A stretch of DNA of 64,000 nt from Pseudomonadota bacterium (GTDB lineage: Bacteria; Desulfobacterota; Desulfobulbia; Desulfobulbales; Desulfocapsaceae): positions 1 to 64,000 of the forward strand of contig JAHJKP010000012.1 of the NCBI GenBank assembly GCA_018821985.1, given 5' to 3'. The position numbers were made by a program, and so were the translations under genes. Below, in pieces: positions 1 to 7,758 of the stretch; position 1 is the first letter of the stretch, and every line of letters begins with the position of its first letter. The notes below the pieces were generated by a model. That model had not been told where the DNA came from. It saw only the letters and a program-made list of their open reading frames with translations, and did not search any database.

Positions 1-145
1 ATAAAAAATAATATAAAAAAACCCCATCTCTTCACTTTTTTTCAAAAAAATACGATTTTTTCATCAAAAAACCTTACATGGCCGGAAAGAGATAATAGGA
101 GAGAAATTTTAAGAAAAATAAAAAAACAATCCAATATGGAAAAAC

Positions 146-379
146 ATGGAACAGGTTACAGCATTTAAGGCAAGTGATGGCACCCTTTTTTTTACAACCA
201 ATGAATGTCAATTACATGAAATCTCTCTTGTGTGGCGCGGTCGTATAAATGAATTTTTAGATTCAGAGATAAATCCATTCCCAGCAAAGGGAAATGCGGG
301 GACACATAAAAAAGTAATTATCGCCTGGGAACAGTTCAAGTCTGGCATAATAAACAACAGCGATGCAGACCCAATATAA
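146..379 (+). CDS. Small hypothetical protein of the conjugation module
   Basis: A 77-residue protein that I do not recognise. It is soluble-looking, with no membrane segment, and has a charged middle containing one Cys and a His (around residues 21-24). Its last codons overlap the next gene by 17 bases, so the two are probably translated together. A GGAAAA stretch sits just upstream of the ATG. The 145 bases before it are very AT-rich and hold no gene I can support. It heads a run of plus-strand genes leading to a TraD-like ATPase, so a role in the conjugative element is likely from context only. Confidence 0.5.
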   Translation: MEQVTAFKASDGTLFFTTNECQLHEISLVWRGRINEFLDSEINPFPAKGNAGTHKKVIIAWEQFKSGIINNSDADPI

Positions 380-1100
380 TGAGATCATCAATTCCTTTGT
401 CGATAAATACGGCTTGAGCCGAGATCAGGTTGTGGCCGAGATCGAGAAAGTCTTTTCATCGATGCTCTCTCGGTGGCACGGGACGAATACGATTGTCCTG
501 TTTGGCTTAGATCACCTTCAGGCCATACGCTATATCAATGGCGTTGGTGTTACCTGTCAAGATCAGCTTGAACTTGTCTCCATGAATGGCTGGAACACTA
601 TCCGCAGGATGATCGACAAGAATCTCAGCCGGGCCGCTTGTCTGCACGAAGTGAACCACTATAAACGTCATGAGCATGAAATGCGGTGGGGTGAGATCAT
701 TCGCAAGAATAATGATGGTTTGCTGGTGGAGTTGGAACTCGAAAAGGACACCCCCGTTCTTGCCCAATGTCCCTGGAATCGTATCGGGGTGCATGAACTG
801 AAAGACCTTTCGGTGGGGCAGAACAGGGCATTTCATCTCCGCAGGATAGAACCTATACTATTGCGTGGTATTTCACGGTTTCATGTGGTGATCGACAGGG
901 TTTCAAAAAACTTGGTGACTGGCCTGTTGCGAGATAAGCTTGAATGCCAAGCTGATATCCGACTTTATTGCCCCAAACGGTATGTCGGCCATAAAAGTTT
1001 TATCGTTGCCAGCGGATTTCTGCCAAAAAATATCATTAAGGCAGTTTCGCAAGAATTGCGGGAGCATATTCAGGTAACAGTCGAAATGCAGCCGAGCTGA
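363..1100 (+). CDS. Hypothetical protein of the conjugation module, 245 aa
   Basis: A 245-residue soluble protein of unknown function. It is rich in charged residues and has no signal peptide or membrane segment. The middle and C-terminal parts have short beta-rich stretches followed by a Lys/Arg-rich helix, which faintly recalls RNA- or DNA-binding S1/KH-like layouts; I cannot support that beyond impression. It starts inside the end of the previous gene and is followed after 20 bases by the next, so it is part of one plus-strand transcription unit ending in the TraD-like and HD-domain genes. Length and codon use look like a real gene. Confidence 0.55.
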   Translation: MQTQYNEIINSFVDKYGLSRDQVVAEIEKVFSSMLSRWHGTNTIVLFGLDHLQAIRYINGVGVTCQDQLELVSMNGWNTIRRMIDKNLSRAACLHEVNHYKRHEHEMRWGEIIRKNNDGLLVELELEKDTPVLAQCPWNRIGVHELKDLSVGQNRAFHLRRIEPILLRGISRFHVVIDRVSKNLVTGLLRDKLECQADIRLYCPKRYVGHKSFIVASGFLPKNIIKAVSQELREHIQVTVEMQPS

Positions 1101-1120
1101 AAAACTAAATAGTTGATGAC

Positions 1121-1438
1121 ATGAGTAAATTTGAAGTTCTTGTCGGTGATTCTGGAAGAGGTTTTTTCGAGCATGACGCTACTGTGCATAGCGATTTGCA
1201 GGTAGTTGAAAAGATTGCCGAAGCATACAAAGAAGCAATTAAGAGAGCAGCAAATAGCGCAAGGCTTGCCGTCCAATGTGGACGTATGGAGGATATGGCC
1301 GAAGCTCAATGGGACGAAGCAGTTTGTCAAACGCTGGAACAGGTTTTGTGTCTGTTCGACATTACCGATTGTGCCAGCGACGGCCATTGGAGTGGCGAAT
1401 CGTTCAACCGTCCAATGCCTCCAAAGTACAACTCCTAA
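1121..1438 (+). CDS. Small hypothetical protein, 105 aa
   Basis: A 105-residue protein of unknown function, predicted largely helical in its middle (about residues 25-85). It has no convincing Shine-Dalgarno sequence before the ATG, and two other frames are open over the same stretch, which lowers certainty. It lies in the short gap between the 245-aa gene and the TraD-like gene, with the same orientation and short spacings, so translation from the operon message is plausible. Confidence 0.4.
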   Translation: MSKFEVLVGDSGRGFFEHDATVHSDLQVVEKIAEAYKEAIKRAANSARLAVQCGRMEDMAEAQWDEAVCQTLEQVLCLFDITDCASDGHWSGESFNRPMPPKYNS

Positions 1439-1471
1439 CAGTCGAAAAATCGAAAATGTTGGAGAAAAAGA

Positions 1472-2836
1472 GTGATCTGGCGGAAAAAAAAGAATCAGCC
1501 CTTTACCTGTATCGGTGAAGGCATTCACTTAGATCATCCAGACAAGATACTCTCCCTTGGATTCCCCGATAGCGACCGTAAAGGACATTTCTGGTGTTTC
1601 GGGACAACCAGGGTAGGCAAGACTCGTTGCATGGAAGGCATCATTGAGCAGGACATCCGCAAAGGCTATTCTGTGGTGGCTATTGACCCCAAGGGCGATA
1701 ACGATCTTTTCTCCAAGATAGTGCAGGTCGCGCTCGATACAGGCCGGGAAAAAGATTTAATACTTATCACCCCTGTTTTTCCACAATACAGCGCAACCAT
1801 TGACCCCCTATCCCACTACTACATGGTGGAGGAGCTGGTGGCTCATATCACTGCCGGCATTACTGTCGGAAAAGAGCCGTTTTTCTTCTCGGTAGCCTAT
1901 GAGATCAGCCTGGTAGTGGTGCAAGCCCTTATAATGTTGGCAGAGGCAAACGATAATAGGCCGTCTTTCAATCTCAACGATATTAAAAACCAGATTGGCT
2001 ACTATGAGTTGGTGAAGCTCAAAGAGAAGATCGAACACATTGGCACTCCCCCGGCTCAACAGTTGGCTATGGATATACAGAAAGTCATTGCTACTCAGCC
2101 GGATTACTACTCCAAGGTTTCAAGTTCCCTACGAGTGGCCTTGACCGAGCTTACTTCTGGCAATGTAGGCCAGATTATCGGCCAGGCTAATGAAAATCGT
2201 TTTATTGACCGCCTTGAGCAAAACAAGGGCCTCATTATGGTGGTGCAGCTTGGTTCACTGCTGACCAAACGGGCAGCTTACACCGCTGGAAAAGTCATTG
2301 CTTCTATGATTCAAGCCTTTGTTGGCCGCAGGTTTTCCAGTGACAAGCAGATCACCCCGCCGCTGACCCTGCATATTGATGAGGCCCAATCAGTTTTATA
2401 TGAAGGAATTGAAGAACTCTTTGCAAAAGCTGGTGGGGCGGGGGTTTATATCCACGGCTATTGCCAGTCGGTGAGTCAGCTTTATGCCGAGATTGGCCAA
2501 GATCGGGCCAATACTATCCTGGATAACTGCAATACCAAGATTTTCATGCGGGTGCCGGATGCCAAAACCGCTACCTACATTTCAGATCATCTTGGAGAAA
2601 AACGGGTTTTCAGTCCAGTTATTTCTATGGGTGGCGGCTTGGCTATCAGGGAGACCGAGGATGTGCGGGTCAAACACACCGAAGTGCTGAATATGGCTCC
2701 CCGTCAGTTTTTCATGACCACTTACTCAGGTCTTTATCGGGGAATAACGTCTGATGTTTCCGACGCAAGGCTCAAGATAATCTTTCCTGAAATAAGGCCA
2801 CAGTGGACGACAGAGGAAGCCGAAGAAGTCACATGA
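1472..2836 (+). CDS. traD: TraD/VirD4-like type IV coupling ATPase
   Basis: Predicted coupling protein that would link the relaxase-DNA complex to a type IV secretion channel using ATP at the inner membrane. The 454-residue protein has a Walker A motif near residues 44-51 (GTTRVGKT), a 'DPKGD' segment shortly after, and a Walker B near residue 305 (LHIDEAQSV), as in the TraG/TraD AAA-like core. The start is GTG with GGAG about 8 bases upstream. No membrane helices precede the core, unlike full-length TraD proteins of SXT/R391-type elements, so the membrane anchor may be absent or supplied by a neighbour. The next gene, an HD-domain MobH-like protein, overlaps by 4 bases (ATGA), which is the coupling-relaxase pairing expected of integrative conjugative elements. 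Confidence 0.8.
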   Translation: MIWRKKKNQPFTCIGEGIHLDHPDKILSLGFPDSDRKGHFWCFGTTRVGKTRCMEGIIEQDIRKGYSVVAIDPKGDNDLFSKIVQVALDTGREKDLILITPVFPQYSATIDPLSHYYMVEELVAHITAGITVGKEPFFFSVAYEISLVVVQALIMLAEANDNRPSFNLNDIKNQIGYYELVKLKEKIEHIGTPPAQQLAMDIQKVIATQPDYYSKVSSSLRVALTELTSGNVGQIIGQANENRFIDRLEQNKGLIMVVQLGSLLTKRAAYTAGKVIASMIQAFVGRRFSSDKQITPPLTLHIDEAQSVLYEGIEELFAKAGGAGVYIHGYCQSVSQLYAEIGQDRANTILDNCNTKIFMRVPDAKTATYISDHLGEKRVFSPVISMGGGLAIRETEDVRVKHTEVLNMAPRQFFMTTYSGLYRGITSDVSDARLKIIFPEIRPQWTTEEAEEVT

Positions 2837-4230
2837 CTGGCGGCATAACCGGCATGATTGATATGACAGACATGCAGGTCAATACTGCCATGGGAGCGGG
2901 GATTTGCTTTCTGGCCGGAATAATTGGCCTGATGCTCTGGAGGTCAGGAAAGAAGCCAAAAAATACGGGCAAGCAAGAAATAGAAAAAATCCCGATAGAG
3001 AGGATTGCTGAATGGTGGATTAAGAACGGCGCAGGTCATAGCATGGCCCCCTGCGAGTTCCATATAGAGAAACTGGCTCCTCTTTGGCGGGAAGAAAAGG
3101 CGGCGCAAGATGTCAGTGAAGATCACGAATTTCAGAACGCGCGGATTCAGGAATTTTATAAACTGCATATTCAAAGGCTTCGCCATGCCAGCCAGCCCAG
3201 TCAGCATCACGCAATATGTTCTGAACTCTTGTCGTTGCTGGATAAAGAAGGGGATTGCTCGTCAGTTGTCAATGTTTCCAGGGATGTTGAAGCGTCCTGG
3301 AATTCGACCACATATACCTTGCTTGGTCAGACAAACCTGATGGACCATTCTTTGAATGTCGCTGAAGAGGCAGTTCGTCTGCTTGAAGAATCCGATGCCG
3401 GTTATATCGTCCCCGATGCCCTGATTGTGGCCCTGGCCCATGATATAGGTAAGCTGCCTTCGATTAAAGGCTATCTCTACTCTCTGGGTGAGCATCCGCT
3501 GACCGCCGGTCGGGTTTTATCTGAAATTGATGCCTTCGGCCAACTTGCCAAGAAGGATGAGCTTTTACGGGCTATCAAGCACCATCACAAAAAACCCAAC
3601 AATCTACTGGGAAAGACCTTGAAACGGGCCGACCAGATTGCAAGGCAGAAAGAACTCGAACAGGCCCAAGAACGACTCCCGCCATTAGAAGCTCCCATGA
3701 AGAGCAGTGAAAAACCAATGGATTTCCTGGCGGAAGAAGTGGAGGAAAAGAAGGCCGAGGCTCCTAAACTTCTAAATATCTCCGCATGGTTTGATGCCAA
3801 GGCCATGTTGGAACAAATGAGACCTCAGATTAACCACCTTGCAGGAAGACGGTTTGCAGCCTTTTCAATGGCGAACGGCTATGTCTATTTTCACCCCAAG
3901 ATAATAGAAGAAATTGCCAGGAAACAGGCGGAACAGGCTGGGGTGCTGGATGTGGTAAGCATAGAAGCAGAGGAAATGCGACAAGTGTTGCTATCCATCG
4001 TCCATCAACTACGGCAGGATGATGTCATTGCCGAGGGACTTCTGCAAAAGAATTATTTCGGGGCATTTTTTACCATCACCATGAAATCAGGTGTCACCAT
4101 GAAGGGCTACTACACGCCATTCCATGCCGAACCGTTTGGCTCTATCGCTGCGCTGGAAAAAACCAAGTCCGGTATGTTACTCGATTTTGTAACCGTTGAA
4201 TCATTACATGAACTCTCCGAGAAAAACTAA
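2833..4230 (+). CDS. HD-domain MobH relaxase-like (TraI_2-type) protein
   Basis: Likely relaxase-family protein of a conjugative element. The start is taken at the ATG that overlaps the traD stop; an upstream GTG at 2803 is open but would overlap more. Residues about 15-35 form one membrane-spanning helix. A central domain carries an HD signature near residue 202 (ALAHDIGKLP) with further His residues (LGEHPLTAG, KHHHKKP), as in MobH relaxases, whose metal-bound HD/His cluster cleaves oriT. The last ~130 residues resemble the TraI C-terminal region. At 465 aa it is shorter than SXT TraI (about 700 aa), so loss of part of the protein, or a processing HD phosphohydrolase instead of a nickase, is possible. 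It follows the coupling ATPase directly. Confidence 0.65.
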   Translation: MTGGITGMIDMTDMQVNTAMGAGICFLAGIIGLMLWRSGKKPKNTGKQEIEKIPIERIAEWWIKNGAGHSMAPCEFHIEKLAPLWREEKAAQDVSEDHEFQNARIQEFYKLHIQRLRHASQPSQHHAICSELLSLLDKEGDCSSVVNVSRDVEASWNSTTYTLLGQTNLMDHSLNVAEEAVRLLEESDAGYIVPDALIVALAHDIGKLPSIKGYLYSLGEHPLTAGRVLSEIDAFGQLAKKDELLRAIKHHHKKPNNLLGKTLKRADQIARQKELEQAQERLPPLEAPMKSSEKPMDFLAEEVEEKKAEAPKLLNISAWFDAKAMLEQMRPQINHLAGRRFAAFSMANGYVYFHPKIIEEIARKQAEQAGVLDVVSIEAEEMRQVLLSIVHQLRQDDVIAEGLLQKNYFGAFFTITMKSGVTMKGYYTPFHAEPFGSIAALEKTKSGMLLDFVTVESLHELSEKN

Positions 4231-4232
4231 TC

Positions 4233-5006
4233 ATGCCAAGCATCAACAGTAGTGGGATGGGTGGTTATAAAGGAGGCGGTAGCTCTGGTGGTAGCTCTTA
4301 TAGCCCCAATGCCGCTGTCATCAACACAGGTGGTTCAAGTGGCAACTCTCGCCTACAACAAGAGACCAAAGATATTCTCGATGCGATCTCTGATATTCAA
4401 CAGTTTTATGTCATCGAAGAAATGGGCCAAGAGATTCCTGGAGAATTTCTCACCCTGAAAGGCTCGCTGTCGTATTTCAAGATCGGGGCCAAAAGTGGCA
4501 TGATTGAAGGGGTGATATTGGCATTGCTTTTGCCGGTCGTCGATTTTTATTTACTGCCTTTCATCCTTAAATCTCCAGGACTGTTCTTAAAAATCATGTT
4601 TGGGTTCATCCCTTATATGCCAGTCATCATCAACACCTTTTTATGTGCTTATGTAGGTCGCTATTATGTGGGCAACATTACCAGCAAGGCCATCAATTCC
4701 CTATTTTCAGGCAGGATGATGGTACTCATTGCCAAAAGTTTCATGGTTTATGTCTTTTACAAAATCCTCACTGGCCTGAGTACACCTGAACGGATTTGGT
4801 CACTTGCTCAACATGCCGATAAAAATGCCGAGGCGATTTATGTCGGCTACATGACAATGTTGCCTCATATTATGCCGGTAGCTACTCGGTGCTCGATACT
4901 TATCCTGGTGGCCGCCATACTGCCTTACGGCTCTGTTTTTATCATAGACCAGTGGCGACGAAGTAGAATCAAGCGTAATCATGCCAGAATTTCCGGCAAA
5001 TCCTAA
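4233..5006 (+). CDS. Polytopic membrane protein of the conjugation module
   Basis: A 257-residue protein of unknown function with a Gly/Ser/Asn-rich N-terminal stretch (residues 1-35), a short soluble part, then at least four hydrophobic segments (about residues 88-112, 118-142, 165-180 and 205-235) and a basic C-terminal tail. It begins 2 bases after the stop of the HD-domain gene. The position suggests an inner-membrane partner of the coupling protein, perhaps providing the anchor the TraD-like ATPase lacks; that is inference from context only. Confidence 0.55.
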   Translation: MPSINSSGMGGYKGGGSSGGSSYSPNAAVINTGGSSGNSRLQQETKDILDAISDIQQFYVIEEMGQEIPGEFLTLKGSLSYFKIGAKSGMIEGVILALLLPVVDFYLLPFILKSPGLFLKIMFGFIPYMPVIINTFLCAYVGRYYVGNITSKAINSLFSGRMMVLIAKSFMVYVFYKILTGLSTPERIWSLAQHADKNAEAIYVGYMTMLPHIMPVATRCSILILVAAILPYGSVFIIDQWRRSRIKRNHARISGKS

Positions 5007-5036
5007 AAATTTCTAAATCTCTAAGTGGAGGGGAAA

Positions 5037-5438
5037 ATGGAACAAGCAGAAGCAAAAGGAGAAAAGCCTGTAGAAAAACCAGGAGAAAGGCCAAGAATGA
5101 CCCGTGAAGAAATCATGGAAAAAAAGATTTCTATGGCAAAGGAACGGGATTCCAGAATCATGAAGATCAGTTCGCCGATGGGCAGCATCATGTTCAATGT
5201 CCTGCGGCAGTTCGACCAGGCGTATGCCAATTTCAAGGGGCAATTAGGAGAGCCCGGGGGAGTCTCTCACGAAGAAGGTGTCGCGCTCATGGATGAGGCA
5301 CGAGAGCTCACAATGGCCTTCTCTGGGCTCACAGGCAAGTTGAGCAAAAAAGTCAAATTCAAGTATTTCGTACCACAGGAATTACAGGAAATGCAGAAGG
5401 CGGTGAGTGGGAAAAAGAATGAGCTCCCTGCCAGATAA
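5037..5438 (+). CDS. Small charged protein of the conjugation module
   Basis: A 133-residue highly charged helical protein of unknown function, with a Lys/Glu/Pro-rich N-terminus. The ATG at 5037 is preceded by a strong GGAGGGG, so I prefer it to the in-frame GTG at 5025. It is the last plus-strand gene before orientation changes. The 138 bases after it hold only the terminator of the opposing gene. Confidence 0.5.
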   Translation: MEQAEAKGEKPVEKPGERPRMTREEIMEKKISMAKERDSRIMKISSPMGSIMFNVLRQFDQAYANFKGQLGEPGGVSHEEGVALMDEARELTMAFSGLTGKLSKKVKFKYFVPQELQEMQKAVSGKKNELPAR

Positions 5439-5539
5439 TTATCACTGTACGGTTACTGCCTGACAAGTTCCTCCAACCGCCATTTAGCAAGGATCATTGG
5501 ATAATTTTTCATACTCAAGATGTCTCTCTATAAAATAAA

Positions 5540-5561
5540 GCGAGAGGATAATTCCTCTCGC
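5540..5561 (-). terminator. Intrinsic terminator of the 64-aa gene
   Basis: A perfect 8-bp stem (GCGAGAGG / CCTCTCGC) with a 6-base loop. Read on the minus strand it is followed by a T-rich tract (TTTATTTTA). It lies 17 bases past the stop of the zinc-ribbon-like gene. Between the convergent genes it may serve both directions. Confidence 0.7.
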
Positions 5562-5577
5562 TGAGAGAGTAAGATAG

Positions 5578-5772
5578 TTAGCGGCCACACTTCTTCGCAG
5601 GCTTATCCCCAACCCCTTCACAAACAGTACATAGGATATCAGGTTCAGTGCTTCGATCAATTAACTTCCAGTTACCAGTCAAAATGGATTCAATTTTTTC
5701 TTTTTTACAGGCCTCACATACCCAGATTTCCTGATTATTTTTGCTCAATATTCGGTATTTATACTTATTCAT
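5578..5772 (-). CDS. Small zinc-ribbon-like protein
   Basis: A 64-residue protein with two Cys pairs, CEAC near residue 19 and CTVC near residue 48, spaced as in a zinc ribbon, and a basic C-terminus ending in a further Cys. An AGGGA sequence precedes the ATG. Function unknown; binding of nucleic acid or protein through a zinc ribbon is the natural guess. It is followed by its own hairpin terminator and sits between the conjugation genes and the HU gene. Confidence 0.5.
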   Translation of the reverse strand: MNKYKYRILSKNNQEIWVCEACKKEKIESILTGNWKLIDRSTEPDILCTVCEGVGDKPAKKCGR

Positions 5773-5840
5773 AATCCCTATTATATAATACTACCACTAC
5801 CCCTTGAGGAATCGGCAACCTTTAATAATGCAAAACCCAT

Positions 5841-6170
5841 CTATTTCTTCTTTAACTTGTCGGTCTTGCATCCACAGCCACAACCAGCCTTTGGCTTGGC
5901 ACAGACTGACTCTTTCAGATTCTTGCCAACATTGAATTTCACAACCTTCTTCTCTGCAATTTTGATCTCTTTACCGGTTTGAGGGTTACGGCCGGTACGG
6001 GCTGCCCGCGTGGTCACTGAGAAAGATCCAAACCCAATAAGGGTCACGCTCTCATCTTTGGCTAATGCCTTAGCGATGGCCTCCAACACTGATTTCAGAG
6101 CTTTTTCTGCTTCTACCTTGGTGAGACCTGCTGATTCGGCGACCTGGCTGACGAGTTCTGACTTGTTCAT
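5841..6170 (-). CDS. hup: HU-family DNA-binding protein with Cys-rich tail
   Basis: Histone-like HU/IHF-family protein that bends and compacts DNA as a dimer. Residues 1-88 match the family closely: the MNKSELV start, the GFGSF turn at 46-50, and the RNP tip (61-63) of the beta arm that inserts into the minor groove. The ATG is preceded by AGGAG. The odd part is an added tail of about 20 residues carrying four Cys (90, 97, 99, 101) in Gly-rich and Lys-rich sequence. Standard HU ends near residue 90. The tail could bind metal, cross-link subunits or add DNA contacts. Being next to conjugation and defence genes, it may be an element-borne architectural factor rather than the main host HU. Confidence 0.9.
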   Translation of the reverse strand: MNKSELVSQVAESAGLTKVEAEKALKSVLEAIAKALAKDESVTLIGFGSFSVTTRAARTGRNPQTGKEIKIAEKKVVKFNVGKNLKESVCAKPKAGCGCGCKTDKLKKK

Positions 6171-6272
6171 GATAGTTCTCCTGTTGATTTTATGGTGATG
6201 TGGAACGGATGATCATCCTAATGACAAATTGATGACAAAAGTGCAAGCAAGAAGAGATGCACAAGGGGCGAT

Positions 6273-6452
6273 CTAACATTTCCAACTTAGAAACACTATG
6301 CTTGCCACTGGCAACAGTAACAGCACAATAATCCCAAAGCAGCCACCTTTGCCGCCCTTTCGCTCTTGATCCCGTTTTTCAAGCTCCTCGTAGATAATAA
6401 AATCAAGTGCGTCATCCTTATCAAAAATATTATCATTTTTGTCATCATTCAT
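6273..6452 (-). CDS. Small single-pass membrane protein (copy 1)
   Basis: A 59-residue protein with an acidic soluble N-terminus, a Lys/Gly-rich linker and a C-terminal hydrophobic helix (about residues 38-55). I chose the ATG at 6452, not the upstream in-frame start at 6548, because AAGGA sits 6 bases before it and because a paralogue at 42083-42253 begins at the same point. The two share most of their first 48 residues, including DNIFDKDD, LDFIIY and GCFGI. Function unknown. The copies lie at opposite ends of the large helicase/nuclease operon. Confidence 0.6.
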   Translation of the reverse strand: MNDDKNDNIFDKDDALDFIIYEELEKRDQERKGGKGGCFGIIVLLLLPVASIVFLSWKC

Positions 6453-6547
6453 ATGATATCCTTGCTGTGCTGATTTTAGCGGCGGCATTATTGAGGTGGA
6501 CGTCCCATATATAAACTTTAGCCATCTACCTTTACAAATCGGCCCCA

Positions 6548-7744
6548 CTATTTATGAAATCTGAAAAATACTTCGGACCAGGGCTTTAATTCGATAGATA
6601 ATGGGTCTTGCATATACTTTGCACTCAGGATTCTGCATTGATCGTTTTTGTTAAAAGGGCCGAGTATTTTTCGTAATGAAGGATCGTAAACGACAGCAAC
6701 TCTCTCCCCATTATTTGTTTCTGCCTCAAATCCATATTCAGTCGGTTCACAGGCAACTGACAGCTCGATATCTATTGGTGCCTTATCTTTACCATTATTA
6801 ACTTGAGGATGATTTTTCTTTTGCCAATATTTATCGCAAAACTGGCGTACGTCACAAAAAACGCAATGGGTACCGCAAGTTGTTTCTGCAGGAGAATTAA
6901 TTAACTGTGTAGACGCTGCCGATATTCTTGCCAAAAGCTCCTCTTCGATTTTTGTTAGTAACGTTTGGGAGAGAGAAATGGTTTCAACATATTGCGGATA
7001 TCGAACTTCAATTCTTGAGGGAACTACTCCTGTTTCTTTAGCCCATAGCACGGCATAATAACCAACTTGTTTTATATGATTATCGTTTTTTTTCCCGGTT
7101 TTGAAGTCTACGATTGTTACTTCTCCCCCATCTTTCCATACTAAGTCTATTATGCCGAAGAAGGAGATATCTCCATTCCCAATGCGGCATTCTGTAAGAG
7201 CATTATATTTATCAATCAGCTGGGCAGGATTTTTATCATGTCCACCATGGTTCTCGCCATTATACGCTGCGATAGTTACATCGGTTGGGAATGAATTGCC
7301 TGTCGTCACCTGGCAGTATTGGTTTTTAAATAATCTTATCACCTGATTTGTCAGTTGCTGGATTGTCGATCGAAGTCGAAAACCGTTCCCTCGTGGATGT
7401 TTGGAAATTTTATCTTCATGTTCAGCGATGAGAATCCCGACTGTTTGTTTTATATCAACTTTCTCCACACATTCTTTAAACTTTGGTGTCCCAAATTCAG
7501 GTAACCCGATTAATGAAAGTGCTTTGAATAGCTTGTCCAAGATCGAATGAACGATATTGCCTTCGACCGCAGCTGGCGTCGGTCTTTCAGGAAAAGAACG
7601 AAGGGTAGGAGTATAGCTCGAGTTGGCCAGCTGCCATTGCAGAGGGCATCGTTCGATGGCCGTCAGGGAAGAGTAGCTGAAATATTTTGGCACGCCTGCC
7701 CACTTAATTGGCCCTGTAATTCTATAAAAATCGTACCCTTGCAA
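6548..7744 (-). CDS. RecB/Cas4-like PD-(D/E)XK nuclease with Fe-S cluster
   Basis: Predicted single-strand-directed exonuclease of the RecB/AddB/Cas4 group. All family landmarks are visible in the 398 residues: H66 in GNIVH, D200 in the GIIDLVW strand, D213 and K215 in VDFKTGK, and Q226/Y230 of motif IV. Four Cys placed as in AddB and Cas4 (C33 far upstream, then C294, C297, C303, with C290 nearby) predict a 4Fe-4S cluster holding the fold. The start is TTG with GAGGA five bases upstream, inside the end of the preceding gene. It is the last gene of the long minus-strand operon, 14 bases after the 1941-aa helicase, so helicase and nuclease may act together on DNA ends. Confidence 0.8.
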   Translation of the reverse strand: MQGYDFYRITGPIKWAGVPKYFSYSSLTAIERCPLQWQLANSSYTPTLRSFPERPTPAAVEGNIVHSILDKLFKALSLIGLPEFGTPKFKECVEKVDIKQTVGILIAEHEDKISKHPRGNGFRLRSTIQQLTNQVIRLFKNQYCQVTTGNSFPTDVTIAAYNGENHGGHDKNPAQLIDKYNALTECRIGNGDISFFGIIDLVWKDGGEVTIVDFKTGKKNDNHIKQVGYYAVLWAKETGVVPSRIEVRYPQYVETISLSQTLLTKIEEELLARISAASTQLINSPAETTCGTHCVFCDVRQFCDKYWQKKNHPQVNNGKDKAPIDIELSVACEPTEYGFEAETNNGERVAVVYDPSLRKILGPFNKNDQCRILSAKYMQDPLSIELKPWSEVFFRFHK

Positions 7745-7758
7745 GACAGTCCTCGTTA

